Below, piece after piece: positions 36,867-45,687 of a DNA stretch of 64,000 nucleotides (positions are counted from its first letter, which is position 1; every line of letters starts with the position of its first letter). The translations under genes and the position numbers were made by a program. The DNA is from Planctomycetota bacterium. Lineage in GTDB: Bacteria > Planctomycetota > UBA1135 > GCA-002686595. A model generated the notes under the pieces. That model worked only from the letters and a program-made list of their open reading frames with translations. It did no database searches and had not been told where the DNA came from. The stretch spans positions 23,572-87,571 of the forward strand of contig DUBE01000046.1 in NCBI GenBank assembly GCA_012960475.1, given 5' to 3'.

Positions 36867-36939
36867 GCTCGGGGCATTCTCGGGGCACTGAAGGGCTCCA
36901 GACTCAAGGCCATTGGGGTCAGTTGGTCGATGGAGGACC

Positions 36940-38193
36940 GTGCGTCTTCCCCGTCGGATCGGCTTCTTGGGCCAGGGTTGGAGCCCGGATGCGGGGGGGG
37001 TAGAGGTGCACACTTCTGCTCTGGCGGAGGCCCTCGTGCAGCAGGGAATTGAGGTGGGTGCCCTGGCTTGGGGATCCGCCGAGCAGGGCGCTCGCTTGTT
37101 GAATCAAGGTGGCGTGACTGTCACCAGGCAGCCGCGCTTGAGGGACAAGCCAGCTGCCTTTGCTGGGGGAGTCAATAGTGATGACGCTCTTGAACTCTGG
37201 CTCGATACCCTGCGCCCGGAATTGGTGCATGTGCATCACCTTTCGGGATGGGGCGCGAGGGCTCTGGATGTACTTCGAAAGCGCGGTCTGCCGGTGGTGG
37301 TCACTTTGCATGACGATTGGCTGATTTGTCCTCGGGGGCAGCGCTGGCATGTTTCGAACTATCTTTGCAGGGTTCCGGATCCTGATGCCTGCGCGAAGTG
37401 CCTGGGGGAATCCCATGGTGAATTGGCGCAGACAGCTGAGCAACTGACCAAACGCCTCCTGCATGCGAACCAGGCATTGCAATTCGTGGATCGGATCATG
37501 GCCCCTTCCAGCACTCTGCTTGAAGCGCATCAGCGAGCAGGGCTTGAGTGCGCGGGGCCACATGCCCTTGGGAGGGTGATGCCCTTGGGGATTGAAGCCG
37601 AATCTCTAGGGTTGGAAACAAAGCGTCTGCGCGCCTTGCGCGGTGATGATGATCTCTTGCGTTTGGGCGTGCTAGGCAGCGTGCAACCTTCCAAGGGAGT
37701 GCTGCCCCTGGCTGAGGCTGTTGTGGCCGCAGGTCGAGCGGATCTCGTGCTTGAGATTCATGGGCCGCGCACCAGCTACCACGGAGATTCCCAAACGGTG
37801 AGCAAGGTCGAGGCACTGGCTAGGGATCATTCCGCCATTCGCTTGCATCCGAGCTTCCATCCCGCCCGGCGGGCCGAAGTTCTGGCGATGCTCGACGGTG
37901 TGGTGGTGCCCTCTCTATGGGAAGAGGGCTTTGGCCTCGGCGCTCGCGAGGCCCGAGCCACCGGCCTGCCGGTACTGGCCTCGCGTATTGGCGGCTTGGT
38001 TCAACTGGATCAGGATCCGGGCGTGACCTTGGTGGAACCTGGAGATCAAGAAGCCTGGGTGGAGGCGATCCATGCATTCAAGAGGGGCCTGATCCAACCC
38101 TGCGACGTGATCAAGAGCACCTTGGAGATGACCGACGACGTGTTGGCGGTTTACGCCAGCGTGTTGCAGGCGCGTACCGATCAGGCTGCCTAG
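36940..38193 (+). CDS. Glycosyltransferase family 4 protein
   Basis: A 417-residue GT-B glycosyltransferase related to its upstream neighbour: N-terminal RRIGFLGQGWSPDAGGVEVH, an H-x-x-x-GWG region near 97, the same Cys-rich loop (C-x-C near 150), and a donor site LRLGVLGSVQPSKGV near 245 with PSLWEEGFGLGAREA near 322, the E-x7-E of GT4. GTG at 36940 is chosen because GGAGG precedes it by 3 bases and the family-type strand starts immediately; the frame continues to a TTG at 36913. It ends 3 bases from the convergent glycosyltransferase at 38197. Confidence 0.85.
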   Translation: MRLPRRIGFLGQGWSPDAGGVEVHTSALAEALVQQGIEVGALAWGSAEQGARLLNQGGVTVTRQPRLRDKPAAFAGGVNSDDALELWLDTLRPELVHVHHLSGWGARALDVLRKRGLPVVVTLHDDWLICPRGQRWHVSNYLCRVPDPDACAKCLGESHGELAQTAEQLTKRLLHANQALQFVDRIMAPSSTLLEAHQRAGLECAGPHALGRVMPLGIEAESLGLETKRLRALRGDDDLLRLGVLGSVQPSKGVLPLAEAVVAAGRADLVLEIHGPRTSYHGDSQTVSKVEALARDHSAIRLHPSFHPARRAEVLAMLDGVVVPSLWEEGFGLGAREARATGLPVLASRIGGLVQLDQDPGVTLVEPGDQEAWVEAIHAFKRGLIQPCDVIKSTLEMTDDVLAVYASVLQARTDQAA

Positions 38194-38196
38194 GTT

Positions 38197-39309
38197 TCAG
38201 CCCAGGAAGCCTTCGAGCTGTCCCGCCAGAGCATCCCAACTGAAGTGTGTGCGCACCCATTCCGCCGCCCGCAGGCTTCGTTCGAAGCCGGGTTCGGGGT
38301 TGGCCAGATGTTCAAGAACTCCCTGTCCGAAGGCCTCTCCGGGTTGAGTCAACTGAAGCCAGTCCTTGGCCTGGGGCAGGCCTTCCGCCGCGCGCTCGGT
38401 GGCGATGATGGGACAGCCTGTGGCCAGGGCCTCTACCATTTTCTGCCGCGCGCCCCCGGCGATGGGTATGGGCGCCAGAAGAGCACTGGCATGTTGCAGG
38501 TAAGGCAGGGGGTCCGGCACATAGCCGACCCATTCCACACCATTGGGTTTTTCCCCACGGAGTTCCGGCGCTTCCCCGGCACCAACTACTTCCAGCACCA
38601 ACTGCGGGTGCTGTTGGTAGATGCGGGGCCAGTGGTCGCGGAACAGCTCGGCCAGGGCGCGGCGGTTGGGCTCGTAGTTCAAGCTGCCAAAGAACAGGAG
38701 TCGGTTGCGATCTCGATCTGCTTCGGGCACCACGAAGCGTCGCGGATCCACACCCGCTGGCAGCACTCGGGCCCTGGCTTTGGGGTGGCGCCCGAGGAAA
38801 CGGGTGCGGTCTTCTTGGCTGGCGAATACATGGGTGCTTGCGCGCAGGGTCAGCATGCGCTCCAAGCGTTCTACCCGCAACCGCTCATGCCAGGGATGCT
38901 GCAGGTCCCGGGCGAGTTCCACTTCCAGCTTGTGGTGATGCGCGAGAATTGGTGGGGATCCCCGGGGCACCGTGCGCAGGAGCCATGGCTCATCCAAGAA
39001 CAGAGCAGAAAAACGGACACTGTTGTCGGGGTTTGCCAGCCAGGTCTTGAGAGCTTGAGAGTGGAACCAGCGCTCTGGTCGGGCTGCGAGGGGAGCGACT
39101 CCCGGAGGCAGGGGGCTGCGAGGGAAGATGTGTACCGTCTGAAAAGCGTTCGCCGCTACAGGCAGATCGTGATGGGGACCCGGGTCTTCCACCGCGCAGA
39201 GGGTGACCGGAACCCGTTGAGCCAGTGCTGAGAGCAACTCCAGGGTTCGGCGGCGCCCTCCGTCGAGGGCTGGCCAGGGGGGGACAGCGCAGAGGGCAAG
39301 GATGTGCAC
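38197..39309 (-). CDS. Glycosyltransferase family 4/1 protein
   Basis: A 370-residue GT-B glycosyltransferase. Features are the opening HILALCAVPPWPALDGGRRR, LPAGVDPRRF near 180, FFGSLNYEPNRRA near 206 and APIPIAGGARQKMVEALATGCPIIAT near 278-303, typical of the WsaF/PEP-CTERM-associated Stp1-type GT4 group. Start is GTG; TACCCT lies 6 bases upstream on the minus strand (39316-39321), consistent with a leaderless message. Acceptor and sugar unknown. Confidence 0.85.
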   Translation of the reverse strand: MHILALCAVPPWPALDGGRRRTLELLSALAQRVPVTLCAVEDPGPHHDLPVAANAFQTVHIFPRSPLPPGVAPLAARPERWFHSQALKTWLANPDNSVRFSALFLDEPWLLRTVPRGSPPILAHHHKLEVELARDLQHPWHERLRVERLERMLTLRASTHVFASQEDRTRFLGRHPKARARVLPAGVDPRRFVVPEADRDRNRLLFFGSLNYEPNRRALAELFRDHWPRIYQQHPQLVLEVVGAGEAPELRGEKPNGVEWVGYVPDPLPYLQHASALLAPIPIAGGARQKMVEALATGCPIIATERAAEGLPQAKDWLQLTQPGEAFGQGVLEHLANPEPGFERSLRAAEWVRTHFSWDALAGQLEGFLG

Positions 39310-39551
39310 CGCGCTAGGGTAGTGTTCTGGGAGGTAGAAGCCTTACAGGGTTTTCTGCCTGGTCGCGGCCACTTGAAGCTGGACCTGGGTCTTGTCTGGG
39401 ATCTGAGACTGCATCTTTCAGATACGGATCCAAGGGGCCTAATCGATCTCAACTCAGCGATTCAATCGACAGAGCAGACAACTCCGGATTCAGAGGACAA
39501 GCGGGCGGAAGAGGCAGGGCGGTCTGGCGCCCTGATGCAGCAGTGATCAGG

Positions 39552-40739
39552 TCAAGCGCTCTGCTTGCCCTCAGGCAGGCGCAAGGTGCTTGTATCCGCC
39601 TTGCGTTCGGCCTTGGGCAGACTGGGGGCGAGGGTATCCAAGACGCGCTCTGCCGTGGCCCGGTAGGCGGTGAGTTTTCCACCGAGGATAGAGAGCACCC
39701 TGGGATTGTGCGCGTCGTCGATAGGCAGCAACACTTCTCTCGAACGCTTGAAGGCGCGGCCCTTGCCGTTTTCCAAGACCCGCAGTCCGGCCCAACTGGT
39801 GATGGGCGTGGAGTCGGCCTGGGGGAAATGCCTCTGGAAAATCGTACGCAGGTAGTCGATTTCCTCTTGGCTGGGAACGATCCTGTCCGGTTCCCCCGTG
39901 TAGAGGCGTTCGGTGGTTCCCAGCAGGGTGTGTCCTTTCCAGGGTATTGCGAACACTGCGCGCCGGTCATGCTGGGCTTCCACATAGAAGGCTCCCTTGT
40001 GCAGGGCTCCGGGGAGTTCAAGGTGGCTGCCTGCAACCAGGGCCACCTGCGGGCAAGGCGCCGCGGGGTGCAGTCGCTGTGCTACCTCAGCGGCCCAGGG
40101 CCCTGCCGCGTTGACCAGGATGCGGGCCCCCAGAGTTTCGGTTTTGCCCTCTCGCAGGAGTTCCACCTGCCAGCGGTCCTGCTTCCATTCCGCCCTCACC
40201 AACTCCGTATTCAGGGAGTGCTGTGCTCCCAGTTCAATCGCCGAGGCCAGCACCGCGCGGGTCAGGAGTGCGTCATCAGTGGACCCATCCTGATACCGAT
40301 AGACCGCCCGCAGCCCCTCAGTGCGCAGGCCATCCAGATCGTCCCATTCACTCCTGGGCAGGCTGCAAAAGCGGCTGTCCTTCCTGAAGCCCGCCAGGAG
40401 CGAATAGAGGCTCAACCCCGCTCGCATGGTCCAGGGGCCGCGTTGCATGTCCCCATACACAGGAATATGGAAGTCGATCAGCCGCACCAGATGGGGCGCG
40501 ATCTTGAGCATGATCGTGCGCTCCCGCAGGGATTCGTGCACCAGCCGCAGTTCCAGGGTTTCCAAGTAGCGCAGCCCCCCGTGGATCAGCTTGCTTGAGC
40601 GGCTTGAGGTCCCCGCTGCTGGCTCCTTCTTTTCCACCACCAGAACTTCATGCCCTGCCGCCGCCAAGGCCTGGGCCACCCCGGCCCCGCCAATCCCGCA
40701 GCCGATCACCAGAACATCAAAATCCACCCTTTCCACCAT
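39552..40739 (-). CDS. glpD: FAD-dependent glycerol-3-phosphate dehydrogenase-like protein
   Basis: A 395-residue flavoprotein. The N-terminal dinucleotide fold (GCGIGGAG, 13-20) is followed by SSRSSKLIHGGLRYLE (about 45-60) and, later, NAAGPWA near 205, IPWKGHTLLGTTE near 265 and GGKLTAYR near 355, all signatures of aerobic glycerol-3-phosphate dehydrogenase. It would oxidise glycerol-3-phosphate to dihydroxyacetone phosphate and pass electrons to quinone. It lacks the C-terminal DAO_C domain of E. coli GlpD (about 500 residues), so it is a short form. No glycerol kinase or transporter is nearby. It is divergent from arsC. Confidence 0.85.
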   Translation of the reverse strand: MVERVDFDVLVIGCGIGGAGVAQALAAAGHEVLVVEKKEPAAGTSSRSSKLIHGGLRYLETLELRLVHESLRERTIMLKIAPHLVRLIDFHIPVYGDMQRGPWTMRAGLSLYSLLAGFRKDSRFCSLPRSEWDDLDGLRTEGLRAVYRYQDGSTDDALLTRAVLASAIELGAQHSLNTELVRAEWKQDRWQVELLREGKTETLGARILVNAAGPWAAEVAQRLHPAAPCPQVALVAGSHLELPGALHKGAFYVEAQHDRRAVFAIPWKGHTLLGTTERLYTGEPDRIVPSQEEIDYLRTIFQRHFPQADSTPITSWAGLRVLENGKGRAFKRSREVLLPIDDAHNPRVLSILGGKLTAYRATAERVLDTLAPSLPKAERKADTSTLRLPEGKQSA

Positions 40740-40852
40740 CGCAGCCTAAGCCATCGGGTCCCGGAGACTGTTCATGGTTCTGCGCTTCTTTTTTGGGGAA
40801 AAGGGCTGCTGGGGACGGGCGACAAGACGGGGGAGGATCTACCCTCTGTTCC

Positions 40853-41206
40853 ATGAGCACTTCCTCCGAGTCCGCACCCTGCCTGATCTACAACCCGAAT
40901 TGTTCCAAGAGTCGCGCAGCAATGGAATTGCTGGAGCAGAGCGGCCAGGATTTTGTTGCTCGGGACTATTTGCAGAAGCCCCTGTCCGCAGAGGAACTGC
41001 AGCGCCTGCGGGAACAGTTGGACCTGCCCGTGCGGGATTGGGTGCGAGGAGCGGACTTGTCCTTGGACGAGGCGGGATTGATTGCAGCGCTGGTGCGGGA
41101 TCCGAGCCTCCTGCAGCGACCGATTGTGGTGCACGGACAGCGTGCCATCGTGGCCCGGCCACCGAGTTTGCTGCTGGAGTTCCTCGGTGTCCCGGAGAAT
41201 GGGTGA
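40853..41206 (+). CDS. arsC: ArsC-family arsenate reductase
   Basis: A 117-residue thioredoxin-fold protein of the glutaredoxin-dependent arsenate reductase family. The catalytic Cys17 lies in YNPNCSKSR, and RPIVVHGQRAIVARPP near 90-105 supplies the family arginines. It would reduce arsenate to arsenite; the related Spx/YffB branch is an alternative, but the C-S-K-S-R form and the C-terminal R-P-x-x-V motif fit ArsC. No arsenite pump or ArsR is near. TACCCT (40840-40845) lies 7 bases before the ATG. The frame extends upstream to 40595, overlapping glpD in antisense, but that part is not coding-like. Confidence 0.88.
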   Translation: MSTSSESAPCLIYNPNCSKSRAAMELLEQSGQDFVARDYLQKPLSAEELQRLREQLDLPVRDWVRGADLSLDEAGLIAALVRDPSLLQRPIVVHGQRAIVARPPSLLLEFLGVPENG

Positions 41207-41231
41207 ATCCCCTTACTGAGGCACCTTGTAA

Positions 41232-43556
41232 CTAATCGCGCTCAACCAACGCCGCCCAGTCCTGGCTGTGGGCAAAGGGTGGCAGACCGAGGGAGATTGG
41301 GGCTCCACCGCTGATGGGGGCGGCCACTGGGTAGGAGACGCCGTTGCGCGGGTCGAACCAGGTGAGGTGGTAGGTTCCTGGTGCGGAACTCAGGTTCAGT
41401 GTGGGGGCCAGATCCGACACCGGCATGTAGAGGGCATAGACTTCGCCGGGTCGTGCGAAGACCTCGCCGCCCCCATAGGCTTGGCGCTCATCGGTCATCA
41501 GATCGTCCTGGGGCTGCATTTCCCAGAACGGCAGGGCTTCGAGGAATTCCCGGGCGTATCGCATCTGGTCCCACATGGCCTCTCGGGTGCGGAAGTTCTC
41601 GGTGCGCAGATCTCCGCCCAGGGGCAGGTCGTGGTAGCCAAAGTACCACTCCAACTGGCCGCCGGAGAGGTACACATCCCAAAGGTGCTGTTTGCGCAGG
41701 GAGTTGGTGTTCGTGTCGGTCAGACCCGTGGTTTGCTCGTCGAAGTCGATCACCCAGGGCTGTCCCGCAGCGGCGGAGTCCGTGCGCCAGCGCTCGACGA
41801 TGGTGCCGGAGTGATCCGGTGAGGCCTGCAACGAGGTAGCTTGGAAGAGGGGGCTGCCCAGGACATTGCTGTAAGGCGCGTAGTCGCCGCTGGGTCCGAT
41901 GCCGTGGGTGTGGAAGGCAATGGGGTGCTCGAAGGGCGTCAGCTCTTGGATCCAGGCCGCGAACTCTTCAAGTTGAGGTACCTGGTGATTGGTTTCCTCT
42001 CCCAGGTTCCACTTGATCGCTGGGTGGTGTCCGAAGCGCGCTACCAGTTCGCGGTAGAAGATCTTGCGTTCGGGTCCCAGCTGTCCATTGTCGAGCCAAT
42101 GCTCATTGCCCCATTCGGTTTCCCCTAGCACCAGGTGCAGGGCGATGCCCCGGCGCATGGCATGGGCGAACACGAGGTTCCATTGGTGCAGCTTGGAGAG
42201 GTCGTAGTGCAGCTTGTCCGAAGGAGAATCCAGGGGGCCGAGGAAGGGCCAGGTGTCGCGTCCATCTCCCCCCAGGTTCATGGGCAGGAAATAGGCCGAA
42301 TTGACCCCACGACTGGCAAGGTAATCCAGAGCTCCTACCAATCCGCGGGAGTCAACGCCGGTGGTGCTGGAGGTGAAGAGGGGACTTGTGTCATCCCCGA
42401 GCCCATTCTTGCCAAAGTCCTTTACATGGGGTAGAAAACGGTGCAAGCCCGAAGGCAGGCCGCCGGTGCTCGCGCCCCCGGGCTCGTCCCAGGTGCCGTC
42501 AAAACCCTCGAAACCAAAGAGGTTCTCAGGGCTGTCCGTGCCGCCCTTGAGGAAGTACGGTCCGTCCCGGAACTTGAGGTAGTGTGCGCCCACATACTCC
42601 AGCGCGCCGAGGCTCAGGAATCCGGGGGCCTGGGTGTCTCTGGGGCCAATGGGCAAGAGACCTTCCAGTCCGGCGAGCATTCCCGCCTGGCCCGCCGCTG
42701 GATTCAGGTTGGTGGCAACCCCGGCGCCTACGCGGAAGTGCACGGTGTACTCCCAGGTGCCTTCTTCAAAGAATGACGCGCGCACTTGCCAGGCTGTGCC
42801 AAGGCCGCTCCCGGCGCCATCTCCGGCGAAGAAGCCCTCCACACGCATGCTGGCTCCCGATGGTGCGCTGAAGTCAATCCACAGGCGCCGGTCGAGGAAG
42901 GGGTTCGGGGATTCATCCGCCTCGCTGAAGGCTGGCCCCTCAAAGGTCAAGGTCACAGGGTGCCACTTGATCAGGGTGCCGGTTATTGTGCGCCCGTCCG
43001 CAGCGTCCACCAGCGCCGAGAAAGGTCCCTCTGTGTCAACAGACCCTGCAAGGGTTGCGGCCGTGATGCGCAGCCAGTAGGTCACCCCTTCGCCCAGGTT
43101 CTCCAGAGTCACCGTGTGCTCCAAGGCGGGGTCATTGCCGCTGGATTGGACTGCTCCCAGCTCTTCACTGGTGCCCCAGTCGAGTTCACAGAGGGTTGGG
43201 ACGTTGGTGGTCCAGTTGACTGTCAAGGAGCGTGGGCCCGGCTGCTCCACTTGCCACGCGAGGATTTCTGCTTCCCCTAATTCGCCCGCCTGACCGATTC
43301 CATAGTCCGGATCGCCGCCGCCGCCACCGCCATCGTCCAGATCAAGGGGATCTTCTGACTCGAATCGACCCGAAGCCACAACGCCGCCGCCCCCAGTACC
43401 GCCACCACCCGGGCCACCAGTCCCCGGGTCTGTTCCCCCTGAGCCTTCCGAGCCTTCGCTGCAACCCAGGAGAAAGAGCACAATCCCTGCGCAGAGCAGG
43501 ACTTTTGGCCGTGAGGGGTATTGGAAGGAGAGTGCCAAGGCATCCAACCTATCCAC
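41232..43556 (-). CDS. DUF5060 / TIM-barrel secreted lipoprotein
   Basis: A 774-residue lipoprotein. The signal region ends FLLGC (Cys about 32), followed by a Gly-rich linker (about 33-90). Then come a fibronectin-III-like domain (about 95-190), a DUF5060 beta-sandwich (about 195-290), a TIM-barrel glycoside-hydrolase-like domain (about 320-650) with NLGEE near 527 as the likely acid/base site, and a C-terminal beta domain like the putative collagen-binding module found after DUF4038 barrels (HLTWFDPRNG). It is probably a surface glycoside hydrolase. GTG start at 43556. It is divergent from trxB and converges on arsC. Confidence 0.8.
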   Translation of the reverse strand: MDRLDALALSFQYPSRPKVLLCAGIVLFLLGCSEGSEGSGGTDPGTGGPGGGGTGGGGVVASGRFESEDPLDLDDGGGGGGDPDYGIGQAGELGEAEILAWQVEQPGPRSLTVNWTTNVPTLCELDWGTSEELGAVQSSGNDPALEHTVTLENLGEGVTYWLRITAATLAGSVDTEGPFSALVDAADGRTITGTLIKWHPVTLTFEGPAFSEADESPNPFLDRRLWIDFSAPSGASMRVEGFFAGDGAGSGLGTAWQVRASFFEEGTWEYTVHFRVGAGVATNLNPAAGQAGMLAGLEGLLPIGPRDTQAPGFLSLGALEYVGAHYLKFRDGPYFLKGGTDSPENLFGFEGFDGTWDEPGGASTGGLPSGLHRFLPHVKDFGKNGLGDDTSPLFTSSTTGVDSRGLVGALDYLASRGVNSAYFLPMNLGGDGRDTWPFLGPLDSPSDKLHYDLSKLHQWNLVFAHAMRRGIALHLVLGETEWGNEHWLDNGQLGPERKIFYRELVARFGHHPAIKWNLGEETNHQVPQLEEFAAWIQELTPFEHPIAFHTHGIGPSGDYAPYSNVLGSPLFQATSLQASPDHSGTIVERWRTDSAAAGQPWVIDFDEQTTGLTDTNTNSLRKQHLWDVYLSGGQLEWYFGYHDLPLGGDLRTENFRTREAMWDQMRYAREFLEALPFWEMQPQDDLMTDERQAYGGGEVFARPGEVYALYMPVSDLAPTLNLSSAPGTYHLTWFDPRNGVSYPVAAPISGGAPISLGLPPFAHSQDWAALVERD

Positions 43557-43701
43557 ATGCAGCCGATTCCTGGGGTAGATTTTCGCCCCTTTGGGCTGCT
43601 TGCAGGTTCCTCATGGTATTGAGGGCCTCGAGGTCGACAGCTCTCATCTACTCTGCAGGCCCAGAAACCTCTTCCGGTCTCGAAGAGCCTAGCCCAATCC
43701 C

Positions 43702-43729
43702 TTGAGCTTCCTCGACGGGGGACTACACT
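43702..43729 (+). promoter_or_regulatory. Sigma70-like promoter for trxB
   Basis: TTGAGC (43702-43707) and TACACT (43724-43729) are 16 bases apart. The predicted transcript has a leader of about 45 bases before the trxB ATG at 43782. Each box matches the consensus at four of six positions. Sequence-only prediction; nothing else was seen in the 225-base gap. Confidence 0.4.
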
Positions 43730-43781
43730 CTGCGTCCGAATCTGAGCAACCCCTTCTTCTCCGCACTCCCCAAGTGTCCCC

Positions 43782-44717
43782 ATGTCAGAACTCCACGATG
43801 TCGTCATCATTGGCTCCGGTCCTGCCGGCTACACAGCTGCGATATACAGCGCCCGCGCCAATCTCAAGCCGATCCTGTTTCAGGGGATGCAGCCCGGTGG
43901 TCAGCTGACTATCACCACCGATGTGGAGAACTTTCCTGGTTATCCCGACGGAATCCTGGGCCCGGAGATGATGGAGGACCTGCGTAAGCAGGCCGAGCGT
44001 TTCGGTACGGACATTCGTTTTGACGAGGTCGTGGAAGTGGACTTTTCCAAGCGTCCTTTCACTATCAAGTCTCAGTTTGGCGAGGTCCAGGCCCAGGCCG
44101 TGATCATCTCCACCGGAGCCACCGCCAAGTTGATTGGTCTCGAAGCAGAGACCCGCCTGATGGGGCACGGTGTCAGTGCCTGTGCCACCTGCGATGCCGC
44201 GTTCTTCCCGGACAAGGAAGTCGTGGTGGTGGGGGGTGGTGATTCAGCCATGGAAGAGGCCAACTACCTGACGCGTTTTGCCTCCAAGGTCACCGTTGTC
44301 CACCGCCGCGAAGGCTTGCGCGCCTCCAAGATCATGGTAGACCGAGCGAAAGCCAACTCGAAAATCGAATGGGCTTTGAACAATGTGGTCGAGGATATTC
44401 ACGCTGGGGAAGACGGCAAGGTCAATGCGGTCACCTTGAAAAGCACCACGGATGACTCGACTCAGATGCTTGAGTGCGAGGGCCTTTTTGTGGCCATCGG
44501 GCACTCTCCCAACACCAAGATCTTCAAAGACAAGATCGAACTTGATGGCAAGGGCTATGTGGTCGTCACCCCTGGCGGCACTCAGACCTCGGTCGAGGGC
44601 GTTTTTGCCTGCGGCGATGTGATGGATGCGACCTACCGCCAGGCGGTCACCGCCGCGGGCACCGGTTGCATGGCTGCCATTGATTCCGAGCGCTGGCTGG
44701 AAGAACAAGAACACTAA
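43782..44717 (+). CDS. trxB: Thioredoxin reductase
   Basis: A 311-residue NADPH-dependent flavoenzyme that reduces thioredoxin. The FAD site is GSGPAG (11-16), the redox-active pair C134-A-T-C137, the NADPH fold GGGDSAMEEA near 157, and the C-terminal FAD motif FACGDVMD near 280. Length and motif order match low-molecular-weight TrxB. Thioredoxin itself is not encoded here. ArsC nearby may depend on thiol reductants, but that link is inference. Confidence 0.97.
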   Translation: MSELHDVVIIGSGPAGYTAAIYSARANLKPILFQGMQPGGQLTITTDVENFPGYPDGILGPEMMEDLRKQAERFGTDIRFDEVVEVDFSKRPFTIKSQFGEVQAQAVIISTGATAKLIGLEAETRLMGHGVSACATCDAAFFPDKEVVVVGGGDSAMEEANYLTRFASKVTVVHRREGLRASKIMVDRAKANSKIEWALNNVVEDIHAGEDGKVNAVTLKSTTDDSTQMLECEGLFVAIGHSPNTKIFKDKIELDGKGYVVVTPGGTQTSVEGVFACGDVMDATYRQAVTAAGTGCMAAIDSERWLEEQEH

Positions 44718-44756
44718 GGCCCTCTGTCTGTTACGCGCGGGTCAGCGCCCCTTCTC

Positions 44757-45581
44757 TTGCATCACGAGCCCCAAGCCGAGTACATCCTGGGCGTCGATTC
44801 CAACGAGTTGGAGCGCCTCTGGTCCCAGCATCGAGTCTGGGAGGATGAGATGCGTGCATTGCTGAGTCGGGCTGGCCTGGCCTCCGGGCATGTGGTCTTG
44901 GACTTGGGGTGCGGCCCCGGGACCACTTCTCTTGAGTTGGCGCGCTGCGTTGGATCAAGAGGCAAGGTCCTTGCTGTTGACGAGAGCCGCGCCTGTATCC
45001 ATACACTCTCTGCTGAGGCCCAGCGCTTGGGCCTCGACAACATTGAAGCCAGCATTCGGTCTGTGGAGAAACTTGCCCTGGAACCAGAAAGCTTGGACGC
45101 CGCCTACGGCCGCTGGATCCTCTCCTGGGTGGCCGATGTGCCTGCAGTCTTCGAGCAAGTCACCTGCGCCCTCAGGCCCGGTGGCGCATATATCATGCAG
45201 GAGTACCTCGATTGGCAGGCAATGAAACTGTTGCCCCGCAGTCAGGTCTTCGAGACTGCTATTCAGGCCTGCATGCAGAGCTGGACCCGCGGAGTGGGCA
45301 AGATTAACATCGCAGAGGAGGTTCCAGCCCTGGCCTGCGCGGCGGGCCTGAAGGTGGAGTCTTTCGACGTCAATGCCCGCTCCGGCCAGCCCGGCACCCC
45401 AGTCTGGAATTGGCTGGGGGAATTCTTGCAGAGCTATCTCGCGCGCCTCGTGCGTCAGGGTGCTTTTGGCCAGTCCGACCATGAGGCATTCTGCTCAGAG
45501 TGGAGCGAACGCACTCAGGGCTCCGATTCTGTGATCATCGCCCCCGTGGTGGCGGATGTTGTGCTGCGCAGGCCGGGTTAG
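44757..45581 (+). CDS. Class I SAM-dependent methyltransferase
   Basis: A 274-residue methyltransferase. Motif I is VVLDLGCGPGTTSLELA (about 45-60), followed by an acidic end of strand 2 (LAVDES near 77) and motif post-I to III through the strand near 118-150 with LRPGGAYIMQEY. It resembles UbiE/Methyltransf_25-type enzymes. Start is TTG at 44757, 39 bases after the trxB stop. The substrate cannot be told, and no terminator separates it from trxB, so the two may be co-transcribed. Confidence 0.8.
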   Translation: MHHEPQAEYILGVDSNELERLWSQHRVWEDEMRALLSRAGLASGHVVLDLGCGPGTTSLELARCVGSRGKVLAVDESRACIHTLSAEAQRLGLDNIEASIRSVEKLALEPESLDAAYGRWILSWVADVPAVFEQVTCALRPGGAYIMQEYLDWQAMKLLPRSQVFETAIQACMQSWTRGVGKINIAEEVPALACAAGLKVESFDVNARSGQPGTPVWNWLGEFLQSYLARLVRQGAFGQSDHEAFCSEWSERTQGSDSVIIAPVVADVVLRRPG

Positions 45582-45687
45582 GCCCTGGTCCCTAAGATTG
45601 CGCGAAAAGGCAGCGAGCATGTCCTAGGATGGGGCTCACGGTTTCCGTCTGGAAGCCAGAGCCCTTCCTTTTCTATCCTAGGGTCAG

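Noticed and set aside
39304..39546. 80-codon plus-strand frame in the gap between the minus-strand GT and glpD genes
   Set aside because: No homology-like pattern, no ribosome site, and it starts inside the divergent GT gene. The 242-base gap has no feature I can support.
40595..40852. N-terminal extension of the arsC frame
   Set aside because: It overlaps glpD in antisense, is Pro/Arg-rich and has no ArsC similarity. The ATG at 40853 precedes the family's first strand.
45624..45682. Inverted TCCTAGGAT / ATCCTAGGG pair upstream of the GT4/coiled-coil gene as an operator
   Set aside because: The half-sites differ and are about 45 bases apart; the second one is better explained as the -10-like box TATCCT. 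Not enough to claim a regulator site.
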